Made by a program: the position numbers and the translations under genes. From assembly GCF_018873765.1 (NCBI RefSeq), contig NC_057926.1:56867378-56931377 (forward strand): a stretch of DNA of 64,000 bases, in the 5' to 3' direction. The first letter of the stretch is position 1. The number at the start of each line of letters is the position of its first letter. The notes under the pieces were generated by a model. The model made no database searches. It was not told where the DNA came from and saw only the letters and a list, made by a program, of their open reading frames with translations. The DNA is from Telopea speciosissima. Its lineage: Eukaryota; Streptophyta; Magnoliopsida; Proteales; Proteaceae. This document shows positions 54,176 to 64,000 of this stretch, piece by piece.

Positions 54176-56231
54176 ATGATACCAAATGCCAAGAATGCCC
54201 CTAAAATTTCACAACTCCTTTTTGCTGATGACACCTTCATTTTCTGTAGGGCATGTGAGGAAGATTTCTTAACCGTCAAAGCAATCCTTGATTTATTTTC
54301 GGACATTACAGGACAAGAAGTGAATTTCACCAACGGTGAAGTATTTTTTAGCAAAAATGTTACATTTCCTTTGACAAAACAACTCTGTGATGTATTGCAT
54401 ATTAGGGAAATGTCCCCCACCTCCCTCTACCTGAGTACCCAACTATGTCACTCCAGATCTAAGCACAAAGGCCTACGATCTGTGGTTGACAGAGTGAAAT
54501 CCAAACTTTCTACCTGGAAGGCCAACTACCTCTCTTTTACCAGACGAAAAATTCTAATTCAGCCTGTGTTGGCCACTTAGCCTCCACACCATCCTACCTC
54601 ATGTCATGTTTTTTGTTTCCCAAAAGAACTTGTTTAGAACTGGACTCTATTTACAACCGGTTTTGGCACAATGACCCAAGTGATAGGAAAAAAACTTCAC
54701 CAAATCAGCTGGAATAAAATATGTCAACCCAGATCTCATGGAGACCTTGGCCTTAGAAAATCTGAGACCCATAATGAAACCTTAATTCTTAAGTTGGGTT
54801 GGAGGCTGCTGTCTGAACCATCTTCCATCTGGGCATGAGTTCTCAAGGCAAAATACTTCCCACATCGGTCCATTTTCCATCCTAAAACTGGATCCAAGAA
54901 GGGATCGTGGACTTGGAATAGCATTTCCAAAACTCTCCCAGTCCTCAAGCATATGGTCTCAAGACAAATAGGGAATGTTAAGACAACTTCTTGTTGGTAT
55001 GATCCTTGGATACCAGGGGACACAGGAAACCACTTAACACAAATCCTTTCACAGAATTCCAATTTAAATTTTGTTCATGATTTTATGATTGACCCAAATT
55101 GGAATAGGCCTCTTTTACAATCTTGCTTTGATTTTCCTTCTGTTACAAATATTCTCCGCATTAATACTTCCAATCTTGATGATATGTGGACATGTTTTGT
55201 TTTAAAAAATGGGAAAATTCTCTACCAAATTAACTACAAAACAGATAACAACAACTATCTTGCCTAATCCCATGGTTAGCCAGTGGTGGAGATTTTTTTG
55301 GAAACTCAACTTACATCCTCGATTTAAAATCTTCTTTTGACGTGTCTTAAATGTAGGATTTCCTGTCAGAGAGTCTCTTTCAAAATGGATATCCGTCGAG
55401 CCTTCATGTGTTTTCTGTGGCTCTAACAACGAATCACTTTGGCATCTTTTTCTATCTTGTGATTGGACTAAGCGAATCTAGGCTTCTGGCCCGCTTGGAT
55501 TAAGAACCGAGCACATTACTGCTCCGTCTCTCACCTGTCTGTGTGCGTCCCTCATTGGCTCAAAAGCCATGAACAAACAATCTCTGTGTTGGTTTTTCTC
55601 AGTTTTTATAATAACATGTTATTATATCTGGTTTGTAAGAAACAAAGTTATCATGTGTGAATTTAAGGCTGACCATTTACTAGTCATCCATAATGTGTTC
55701 CGTTGGATTTCTGATATGTAGTTAACTCCACCATCAGTTGATTCACCTATTCTATCAACACAACACACAACTTTACCACCTTTTACTTATATTTTAACTA
55801 ACATCGATATGGAATTACCTGATTTACTTGTCGCAGAAGTTTTTGATCCCAAACTTAGAATAGCCAGATGGACATTTTCCCTTTTGATTAATGGACAAAG
55901 AATTATAACAGATGCAGGTCGGTTAACATCCCCAGATGAAATGGAAGCAAAGCTGTGTGGCATCATCCAAGGGTGGAAGATAGCAACCACGGAACATATC
56001 ATCTTAAAAGAGATATGGTGCTGCAACAAAAAACTTTTTGACTTGTTTAGCGCTAAGTCTTTAACCCTAGTCCCCTGGAACGTTATAACTAGTTTTTTGA
56101 AGTTTGCTAAACTAACTAGGAACTTTAGTAATCTGACGTTTAAGTGGTGTGACACCTCCACTTATATGTACAAACTTATGTATCTTTTCTAGTCTTCTTT
56201 AATAGATGCCCTCTTTCATCAAAAAAGAATT
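54176..56231 (+). pseudogene. L1-type LINE ORF2, 3' part
   Basis: It starts inside the reverse transcriptase: ISQLLFADDTFIFCRACEED with FADD at 54221-54232, then LDLFSDITGQEVNFTN and SKLSTWKANYLSFTRRKILI. The zf-RVT region follows (GSWTWNSISKTLPVLKHM, TTSCWYDPWIPGD) with several stops. A weak RNase H-like tail lies at 55809-56192 (FDPKLRIARWTFSLLINGQR). The end is an A-rich tail near 56221-56240. The 5' end, with endonuclease, is truncated, as is usual for L1 copies. Confidence 0.8.
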
Positions 56232-56291
56232 TCAAAAAATAGTTGCCAGTCCATCACACACACAAGTGATAGGGCCTTCCTAGCTAGGACA

Positions 56292-56654
56292 TCAGCAACA
56301 ACATTGATAGTCCGTGGAATACAAGAAAAGGAACAAGGAACAAGAGATTGAGAAAGCCTTCTGATGTAAGTCAGAGACTAAAGCTGCACAACCAATATGG
56401 GGAAGTTTACTATGGCTTTGAATGTACTCCACCGCCTCCTTGCTATCAGTCTCGATACAGATTTGAGAGAAGTTCGATGCAATGGCCATTGTGAGTGCAA
56501 GCCGAATTGCAAGAAGTTCTCCTTGAAGAGCAGATCCGAAGCTATGAGGGGCTGAGACAGCCAGTTGAGGATCGCCTGTGTTGTCCCTGAAAATCAATCC
56601 CAATCCACCCTTTGATTTTCCTTGCAGTAGTGTTGCATCACAATTAATCTTCAT
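56292..56654 (-). pseudogene. RNase H-like (RVT_3) domain fragment
   Basis: MKINCDATLLQGKSKGGLGL, IFRDNTGDPQLAVSAP, then LQGELLAIRLALTMAIASNF and ICIETDSKEAVEYIQ make a recognisable plant RVT_3 domain as found at the end of L1 ORF2, with D, E and D positions visible. The C-terminus is lost. It lies opposite in direction to the neighbouring L1 fragment, so it comes from another insertion. The ATG follows a 19-base inverted repeat. Confidence 0.75.
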
Positions 56655-56657
56655 GAC

Positions 56658-56710
56658 TCCATGAGCTGGCGGACTCCACTGCTGTAGAACAGAGTCCGCC
56701 AGCTCATGGA
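56658..56710. repeat. 19-bp perfect inverted repeat
   Basis: TCCATGAGCTGGCGGACTC (56658-56676) and its exact complement (56692-56710) are separated by 15 bases. It could form a stable hairpin, and it abuts the RVT_3 fragment. Confidence 0.9.
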
Positions 56711-56841
56711 CTGTTAGCTAATGTAGCTCTGAACATGACCTATCTATCCCTTCACGCCCTCCTACCAGTACCAACATCTCATACCGATACACACCCACCA
56801 TTACCTATGGATTTCTACCTATCTGGCTATCTATTCCATCC

Positions 56842-57036
56842 ATGGACCAGTCCACTATAATTACTGACGGGAACTTCAATCCTAAAACAAAAAAGGGTGG
56901 ATGGGCAGCTGTAATTATTTTAACAATCAATTTAATTGCCTTTGCGTATATGGACTTTGGAATGATAGGGTCAACTCAAGAAGTCGCACGACTGATCAGT
57001 CGTATTGGTGCAATATCAATAGGATGCCAAGGATAG
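56842..57036 (+). pseudogene. Possible RNase H-like fragment
   Basis: QSTIITDGNFNPKTKKGGWA resembles the opening TDGS...GG strand of an RNase H-like domain. The rest of the 64-codon frame does not match anything I recognise. Confidence 0.3.
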
Positions 57037-57286
57037 GAATTTGGATGGAATTTGAAGAAACGGTCAACTGGCTTACTCAACCTGAATCACATCCATGGTC
57101 GTGTGACATCTTTGCATTGCTCATCGATACCCTGTCTCTTTTAAGTTCATTTGATTCGTTTTGTTTGTTGAAACATTATTGATGGTATTGTTAATCTACT
57201 TTGATAATTTTCCTGAATTATATTTTCACAAAAGACAGTATCTTTTGGTTGGCGGTTCAACATCAACTATAAATTTTTTCCTTTCA

Positions 57287-57412
57287 TTAACCACTTGGTA
57301 TGCATTCTTGGAAGGTGGAATGAATTTAGGTCGATTTTGTATTTTTGAACGATAAGTTTTTATCATCCGAGAATACAAAATTGACCTAGAATGCATACCA
57401 AACACAACCTTA
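57287..57412. mobile_element. Tourist-like fold-back MITE
   Basis: TTGGTATGCATTCT at the left and AGAATGCATACCAA at the right are exact complements. Inside them AGGTCGATTTTGTATT faces AATACAAAATTGACCT. The left arm has a 19-base insertion. TTAA-type bases flank both ends, as for Harbinger-related MITEs, but the duplication is short. Confidence 0.55.
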
Positions 57413-57647
57413 ATTTGTCATATGGAAAGAATGGTTTGACAAATTCAACCATTGAAATAGGAAATTGATCACAGATCAATTTGGACAACAAACTTAAAGA
57501 TTCACACCCTGTCTATAAGCGATTTTTAATTGTTTTTTGAAATATAATAAATTTTCAAAATTTAATAATGACTATCAAATCTAAATTAGATAAGCAATTA
57601 GGATACTATGGAACCTATTTATACACACAATTTGTATTATAATTAAT

Positions 57648-57816
57648 AGACCGAGTTTTCCTCCACTCACGGTGAATGAGTGGGATCACATTCACCAGAG
57701 GGTGGGAGAGGACCAAAAAAGGTGGTATTTTGAAATATATTACAATCGTAGGAGGGATTTGTGAACCCTATGCTGGTGGGTGAACAATCGTTTATGGGTG
57801 GAGAGAAATTTAGTCC
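57648..57816. mobile_element. 169-bp MITE upstream of SIP1
   Basis: ATAATTAAT flanks both ends (57639-57647 and 57817-57825), a perfect 9-bp duplication. Imperfect terminal repeats read AGACCGAGTTTTCCTCCACTC and, inverted, GGACTAAATTTCTCTCCACCC. It lies about 490 bases before the SIP1 start codon. Confidence 0.75.
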
Positions 57817-58128
57817 ATAATTAATTTACTAAGGGATTATTTATTAACTCTTGAAGCAGACTATTTGTTAGATCGGGTCCATTCTTATTATTCAATTAGA
57901 GGAGTCCGGACTCCAATTAGAGCCCAACCTCTTTACAAAATCTATTGTGGTTGGGAGGTTGGATAAGCACAAAGCAGAAGCTAAGCAAGTGACAGAGAGA
58001 CGTGCCTTTTTGGGAATCCTTACGGATATTTCTTCCCATCTCAATCTTCATTCTTCACTCTGATAGTCTGATCCTTGATCCTTGCAAGTTAGAAGTTGGA
58101 AATTGGAAGTGGTAGAGGTCTTTCGCAC

Positions 58129-58268
58129 GAGAGAGAGAGAGAGAGAGATTTTTTATTAAGAATCTCTCCGTCTGTCAGCGCGGTCAATTTCGGTCGATAC
58201 TCGGAGGATTCTTCATCATCTGCTTTTTTTTTTTCTTTTTCTCGGATAAGAAGAAGAAGAAGAAGAAT
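58129..58268. repeat. (GA)n and (GAA)n tracts in the SIP1 leader
   Basis: GA repeats at 58129-58148 and AAGAAGAAG at about 58250-58266 lie in the probable 5' untranslated region. GA-rich leaders are common in plant genes. Confidence 0.7.
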
Positions 58269-58309
58269 ACAAAGTATAATTTATTAAATAGAAAGGGAGA
58301 AGAAAAGGG

Positions 58310-60155
58310 ATGGGTGTGGTCAAGGTAGCTATCGGTGATGCGGTGTTAACTTTCATATGGATGTTCTGCGCATCCACACTCGGGATCTCCACCTCCATTA
58401 TCCAAAATGCGCTAGGATTCCAAAGCAATGCGTCCGGCCTCGTCATCACCACCTGCCTCATTGCCTTACAAGTCTTTGTCTTCACCTTGCTTGGCGACGC
58501 CATGGGAGGCGCCAGCTTCAATCCCACTGGCACTGCTTCTTTCTACGCCGCCGGCATCGGTGATGACAACCTTATCTCAATGGCCTTGCGCTTCCCTGCT
58601 CAGGTTTGCTTTCATTTTCATTTTGCGCCTCCCTTGTCTTCTCTCTTTTCTTTCCTTTCCTGATTTCATTTCCTTCTGTTTGGGCATTGATATTGCTGCT
58701 TCTTTTGCTTCCGCTGAGAGCCTGTCCCAGGTGGATATTTGGGGTTTGGGATTTGATATTCATTTGGGCTCTGTATGGGCAATGGATTTGATTCTTTTTG
58801 TTTTGAATTCCCTTTGCTCTTTCCTTGAATGTCTACTTTTAAGGTAGAAGAAAGTTTTTTTTTTTTTTTGAGAGAGGGTGGGGGGTGGGTGGGGGCGGAG
58901 ATGGATTTTTCACGAAGCGAAATTTTAATAATTTTAGACGCAGATTTGCGTTCATGTGGAACGGAAAAGATTGAACAATTGAAAAATCGCAAATAAAGGT
59001 TACCTTTCTGGTGAATGTGAACAGGCAATTGGGGCAGTGGGCGGTACCTTGGCAATTATAGAAGTGATGCCGCCGGAGTACAAACACATGCTTGGTGGGC
59101 CTTCACTGAAAGTCGACTTGCACACTGGGGCCATCGCCGAGGGGGTCTTGACCTTCATTATCAGTTTTGCCGTCTTATATATAGTGTTCAAAGGTCCGAA
59201 CAACCCACTTTTAAAGGTTTCAATGCTTGCTACGTCGACGGTTGCACTGATTGTTGCAGGATCTAGTTACACTGGACCGTCTATGAATCCTGCCAATGTA
59301 AGTAGTTCCCTTTATTTTGCTGCCATTAACTTACCCTTCATTCTCCTGGTGACTAAGTTGCCACATGTATGCATCACTGGATAGCTCTGTTTACCATTTT
59401 CACTGCACCATCCTTTTGAATGCTGCCTGTGACTGGTCCTTTCTTTTTTCGAGCCATTGGCTTACAAATTGTTCAGCTGGATCCGATCATTATCTTATTT
59501 TCATGTAAAAATTGCCATGAGTTTGGACAGCTTAGTAGCTTTGTTGTTGTTTTTCATTTCATGCTTAATATTTATTCTACAGAATTCGGAATTTTGTATA
59601 TTAATAAATTGGACACATCTATTGATTCTTGTCATCTCAACTGAGCAGCATTATTCTTACTTGTGTAGCAGTTCATATATCAAATTATCAATTATAAACC
59701 ATGAGAACTTTTCTTCAACACCAACCAAAGTAAATAACTGGATTGAGTATTCTGATAAGCTTTTTGGACTTGAATCACATTGGGCGGAAGTTTTTGTGAC
59801 TGTTGGATCTTGAAAAATTCTGCTATGTCAAACAAAAATGGAATATTTTTATGTTCCATACTACATCACCATAAACTTTTTTCTTTTTGGATAGAAAGAA
59901 TCACCTTGTTAATGAACTGTGCTTTTGTACTGCTGTGATGCTTCTTTATTTTCTGATTTTTGAAGATACCAAACTTGATATAACTACTGCAAGGTTTTAT
60001 ACATGCAGGCCTTTGGTTGGGCATATGTGAACAACCGCCACAACACATGGGAGCAGTTCTATGTTTACTGGATTTGCCCTTTTGTTGGAGCAATTCTGGC
60101 TGCTTGGGTCTTCCGGGTTCTTTTCCCTCCTCCAGTCAAGCAGAAGAAAGCATGA
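58310..60155 (+). CDS. SIP1: Aquaporin, small basic intrinsic protein SIP1
   Basis: Three exons with GT-AG introns in phase 0: 58310-58603, 59025-59297 and 60009-60155, giving 237 residues, close to known plant SIP1 proteins (about 240). SIPs are a small aquaporin subfamily; Arabidopsis members sit in the ER membrane and SIP1 types conduct water. The first pore motif is NPT at residues 71-73, the SIP1 variant of NPA, and the second is a regular NPA at 186-188. Hydrophobic segments consistent with six membrane spans are visible, and the tail VKQKKA is lysine-rich as in the family. No stop, shift or splice-site defect is seen, so this is the one intact host gene here. The ATG is preceded by a GA-rich leader and AGAAAAGGG. 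Confidence 0.96.
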
Positions 60156-60595
60156 GAAGGCAAAAAGAGTACATTATTTTGTCAATTCTGTGTCAAGTGC
60201 TTTTATGTGTTACCTGTTTCTCTGTTACCATTTCTGCTGTTAGCCCTTACCAGTCTATTTTCAGAGTACATTCAGTCTGTGGGCAGTTCAGAAATTTTTT
60301 TTTCATCTTTTAGTTCTACTACTGTTGCATAAGTTCATTACATCTGTTTGGGCAGATATATTGTCGTTTGAAACAAATTTATGGAATTTAATTCATAAGA
60401 TTTAAGACTTTCTGTTCTTTCAAGCTGCGGGTCAATATTTATTAGCAATTAAACATAGTTCGGTGTCATATTTTAACTTTTTTTTAAAATAAAAAATACT
60501 GAAATGCCAGCACTAACTCTTGGAAAACCAAATGTTAGCTTGGTTCTGCTGGCTGGGGTTTGTGCCATTTAGTCGTTCCAAGTTAGATTTAAGTT
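60156..60595 (+). other. SIP1 3' untranslated region and flank
   Basis: Non-coding. An AAAATAAAAAATA stretch near 60483-60497 could serve as a polyadenylation signal; the exact end is unknown. Confidence 0.45.
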
Positions 60596-60610
60596 GAGAT
60601 GGCAACACAT
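60596..60610. repeat. 15-bp target duplication, left copy
   Basis: GAGATGGCAACACAT occurs here and again at 60744-60758 on the other side of the SINE, with no mismatch. Confidence 0.92.
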
Positions 60611-60743
60611 AAAAAGGGCATACCCAGTGCACGAGGCTCCCGTCACTACAGGGTCTGGGAAGGATCATAAGTACGCAGCCTTACCCTCGCTTTGCAGAGA
60701 GGCTGTTTCCCGACTCGAACCTGCAACCACTAGGTCGCAATGG
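60611..60743 (-). mobile_element. Au-type SINE
   Basis: The minus strand has a B box (GGTTCGAGTC), then GGGAAACAGCCTCTCTGC, GTAAGGCTGCGTAC, CCTCGTGCACTGGGTATGCC and a short terminal T-run. That is the recognised layout of the plant Au SINE, whose tail is T rather than A. The A-box region is missing, so the 5' end is truncated. A perfect 15-bp duplication flanks it, the mark of LINE-machinery retroposition. Confidence 0.88.
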
Positions 60744-60871
60744 GAGATGGCAACACATATGACCTGTTTAATAATCATGAGGGGATATATCTCGTAATAC
60801 CTGAAAATACTACGGTACGTGAGTTTTGTGTGTTCATTGTACTAAGTTTCTTTTTTATTTGCTTTAAAAAG

Positions 60872-61383
60872 CTACTTTTGTGTGATATCACACATGCCCA
60901 ACTTGGAAACAATAGAATGAAAAATCCTACCCCTAAGTCCCTTGGTAAATACATCAACCAACTGATCATGAGAAGGGACAAAGGGAACACAAATGAGACC
61001 AGACTCCAGCTTCTCCTTGATGAAGTGACAATCAATCTCCACATATTTGGTCCTATCATGCTGAACTGAATTATGGGCAATGTTGATGGCGGATTTACTA
61101 TCATAGTAGAGCATCATAAGAAGAGTAGCAGGAATAGACAGATCAAGAAGAAGCCTATGGAGCCGTAAGAGTTCACAAATGCCATGTGCCATAGCACGAA
61201 ATTCTGACTCAGCACTAGAACGAACCACAACAATTTGCTTCTTGCTTCTCCAAGTAACCAGGTTACCACCCACAAATGTGCCATAACCTGTGGTAGACCA
61301 ATGATCATCAGGAGAGCCAGCCTAATCAGCATCAGTAAAACCCTCAACTCGAAGATGATGATGAGGAGAGAAAAGGATCCCAC
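60872..61383 (-). pseudogene. Copia RNase H fragment
   Basis: GGNLVTWRSKKQIVVVRSSA, ESEFRAMAHGICELL and LYYDSKSAINIAHNSVQHDR are copia RNase H motifs. A stop lies just upstream near 61322 in the ADWAGS-type region. Confidence 0.88.
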
Positions 61384-61459
61384 AGCCTAGAGCAAACTTC
61401 AAGTAACTGAGAATACGATGAACTGCTTCCATATGTGTGGAATATGGGTCATGCATATA

Positions 61460-62543
61460 CTAACTGACTAAGCTGGCAACATAAGCAATGTTAGAACGGG
61501 TATGAGCAAGATAAATCAATCGGCCAACCAAACGTTGATATCTTCCCGTATCCATAGGCTCATCTTCTTTGCTCAAGAGATGAACATTTGCATCAAAAGG
61601 AGTATCAGCCGGTTTGCAGCCCAAAATTCCTGTCTCAAACAAAAGGTTAAGAGTATATTTCCTCTGAGACAAGAAGATACCTCGAGTAGACCTAGCCACC
61701 TTAATGCCAAGGAAATAACAAAGCTGTCCCAAGTCTTTAATTTCAAATTTAGTACCCAGGTAGCCTTTAAGGCGAGTGATCTCATCAACATCATCATCGG
61801 TGACAACTATATCATCAACGTAGACAATCATAACAGCAATCTTACCAGCAGATCGCTTGATGAACAATGTGTGGTCAGCATTGCTTTGAGTGTAACCAAT
61901 CGACACCATAGTCTTGTGAAACCTCTCGAACCAGGTACGAGGTGACTGCTTCAATCCATATAAGTCATGTTTCAACTTGAACACCATTCCCTGAGTCTTA
62001 GGAGAATCAAAACCTGGTGGAACATCCATATGTACCTCTTCTTCAATTTCCCCATGAAGAAAGGCATTCTTGACGTCCAATTGTTCATCCCATATTAACA
62101 GCTATGGATAAAAGAACACGGACAATGTTTAACTTAGCTACTGGAGCAAAGGTCTCCTGATAATCTGTCCCATGTATCAATGTCAAGCCCTTGGCAACAA
62201 GCCTTGCCTTATACCGGTCAACCGTACCATCAACCTTCTGCTCCACTGTGGAGACCCATTTACAACCAACAATCTTCTTTTGAGGAGGAAGACTGACAAG
62301 ATCCCACGTATCATTTTTCTTCAGAGCCTGCATCTCTTTAACCATAGTTGCACTGTGACTCCTTAAAAGCATCCTGCCAGTTCTCGGGAATAGAAACAGA
62401 TGAAAGAGAAGACACAAAAGTGAAGTAGGAAGGAGAAAGAGAAACATAAGAGGCAACCTAAGCAATGGGGTAAATAGTGCAAGACCGAGTACCTTTTTGG
62501 ACAACAACAGGTAAATCAAGTGTGGGATCAACCAAAGACTCAA
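61460..62543 (-). pseudogene. Copia reverse transcriptase, broken
   Basis: The fingers read [20 protein letters not shown] and [20 protein letters not shown] (62320-62100). After a frameshift near 62085 the palm follows with MDVKNAFLHGEIEEEVHMDV and YVDD at 61811-61822, then DLGQLCYFLGIKVARSTRGI and a thumb to 61460. Only that frameshift and a terminal stop break the domain. Confidence 0.88.
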
Positions 62544-62808
62544 TGACTAGAGAGGGAGAAGAATCACCTTTGTTGAAGGGAACTAGAGCAAGACTTGGAT
62601 TAGGTTCAAGAGGTGGCGATTGACTAGGTAGAGTAGGTGCGATGGTCACAATGATCTGCATCTACTGTTTTTGAACATAGACACGCATCTCTGGTCTAGG
62701 TTGAGTAGTGTCCTTTGTAACAACCTCCCCCTATCTTTGAGTAGCTAGAACTAACGGTGGCGACACATCAAGAGGCGACTCATCTTTCAAAGAAATAGAA
62801 GGCTCTCC

Positions 62809-63395
62809 CTAAAGAGGAGTCGCAGAGTAGTAAACCACAGAGTCATGAAAAATCACATCCATCGTCACAAACCAACGCTGAGTAGGAGGATTGTAACACT
62901 TGTATCCCTTCTGAGTGGCAGAGTAACCCAAAAAAATGCAGTGGAGGCCACGAGGATCAAGTTTACCATGGGAATGATGATCACAAGCATAGCAGACGCA
63001 GCCAAAGACCTTAGCAGGTATGGGAAATGTAGAAGGCCCCTGGAGAACGTTAAGAGGAGAACGAACATCAAGCACACGAGATGGCATGTGATTGATGAGG
63101 AAGGCTTCTGTCATCACTACATCACTCCAATATTGTGGAGGGACATGCATTTCGAACATAAGAGAGCGAGCCACCTCTAAAAGATGCTGATTCTTCCTTT
63201 TTGCAACCCCATTCTGAGCAAGTGTATCAACACAACTGGTTTGATGTAGGAGTCATGGGCAGCAAGGTATGACTGAAACGAGCCCTCTATGTATTCACGA
63301 CCATTATCACCACGGAGCACCTTAACCGTGGCAGTGAACTAGGTCTGAACCATACGATGGAATTGCTGAAAGTAAGAAAAAACATCTGCCTTGGT
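62809..63395 (-). pseudogene. Copia integrase core fragment
   Basis: LRGDNGREYIEGSFQ (63330-63280) holds the second catalytic Asp, and after breaks the frame continues with ARSLMFEMHVPPQYWSDVVM and FGCVCYACDHHSHGKLDPRG, FLGYSATQKGYKCYNPPTQR. The zinc-binding N-terminus is missing. Confidence 0.82.
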
Positions 63396-64000
63396 CAGCA
63401 TCAAATAATATGGAGAAGAGAAACTTGAATAAGTTGCCTTCTGCTTGTGCTTGGAAAGCTACTTTGGGGAGTTTTCTTCTGGAACCATGTTCATTAATAT
63501 TGCGCCCAGTGGCACTTTTTTGTCAAAACAGCTTAGCATTTTATCTTTCGTTTGTTAGCAACAGATTTTGGTTGTCTAAAACAATGGATATGGTGCATGT
63601 TGAAGGCTTTAACATGCAAAGAGGAAATCCAAAAAGTTTTGGGTTGAGGTGTTGAGGAAATATCTGACGACCTATAATTTAGCAGAGGGTGTCATCCTAG
63701 ATATATTGGAAAGGTAGGGCAGGAACCGCATAGCCATTCCCAATTTGTTAGGAAAAAGGCTTACTTGGGTAATGGGTTTTCTTCTTGTTCTTCCCTTTTT
63801 TTTTTTAATTTTTCAATGAGAGTACTACGTATGTTAGTATTAGGAAATATTGAACTCCAAGTCCAAATCTGGCCATTTGTGTCATAGGTAAGGGACTGAG
63901 TTTGGGACTGCATCCAATTGGGAATTGGTTTTTAAGAACAATTCAGATATTAGGACCAACAAGAAAAGTAGCATTTTCCAAAATCTTTGGCTTGGTGATT
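63396..64000. other. No gene recognised
   Basis: Unique-looking sequence with a T-run near 63796. No frame or repeat with a partner in the window was found. Confidence 0.5.

Larger units (their letters stand above)
60872..63395 (-). mobile_element. Ty1/copia pol, 5'-truncated
   Basis: Minus-strand integrase core, reverse transcriptase and RNase H are present in order. Gag, protease, the integrase N-terminus and both LTRs are absent. The sequence changes to unrelated DNA near 63395, and no purine tract follows the RNase H stop. It is therefore a fragment, not an intact insertion. Confidence 0.85.

Noticed and set aside
58096..58287. Upstream open frame of 63 codons in the SIP1 leader
   Set aside because: It begins with TTG, not ATG, and is made of GA and GAA repeats. 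No upstream ORF is claimed.
45189..63395. The copia pieces at 45189-45556 and 60872-63395 as two ends of one element
   Set aside because: They are on opposite strands and both contain the same RNase H region with different sequence, so they are separate copies.

Overview
The window is nuclear DNA of a flowering plant. The evidence is an intact intron-containing plant aquaporin gene of the SIP1 type, tRNA-derived plant SINEs, plant-type Ty1/copia and Ty3/gypsy retrotransposons, RTE- and L1-type LINEs, hAT, MULE and Harbinger-like DNA transposons, and a degenerate CCCTAAA telomere-like tract. The species cannot be named from sequence alone. Most of the window is transposon sequence, much of it nested, and only one host gene looks complete.

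Layout, left to right. 1-2152: the 5' end of a minus-strand Ty3/gypsy element (LTR, primer site, start of gag), then a fragment of a second LTR family, called family A here. 2904-15198: a Harbinger-like DNA transposon (TAA target duplication, 26-bp identical terminal repeats). It was entered by a Tork-like copia element (3780-13071), which was itself entered by an internally deleted family A gypsy element (4571-8270, CCTGC duplication). A tRNA-like gene with an abnormal anticodon arm lies at 14728-14807. 18143-24597: a family A solo LTR (CTTTA duplication) split by a 5.1-kb hAT element (18900-23984, 8-bp duplication) that carries a decayed, intron-containing transposase gene. 24603-29518: mostly unrecognised sequence with a tandem repeat and a 140-bp near-perfect palindrome. 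29528-31977: a MULE-type MITE, then a Pack-MULE with roughly 300-bp terminal repeats that carries three exons of a serine carboxypeptidase-like gene. 32105-33209: telomere-like repeat and a MYB/SANT-like gene relic. 33658-38546: a short-LTR copia element with many stops.

38547-57036 is a graveyard of fragments: LINE ORF1, a family A-like LTR split by a solo LTR, a copia RNase H piece, an RTE-type LINE, a possible TEX2-like gene relic and an L1 ORF2 relic. 57287-60743 is the host-gene island: two MITEs upstream, the three-exon SIP1 gene at 58310-60155, and an Au-type SINE with a 15-bp duplication downstream. 60872-63395 is a 5'-truncated minus-strand copia pol. The last 600 bases hold nothing recognisable.

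The elements do not act together as a pathway; what the window records is an insertion history. Target duplications and LTR pairs let the order be read directly in several places. The most unusual items are the Pack-MULE with carboxypeptidase exons, the tRNA-like gene with a 14-nt anticodon loop, the three-layer nest at 2904-15198, and the large palindrome at 27487-27626.
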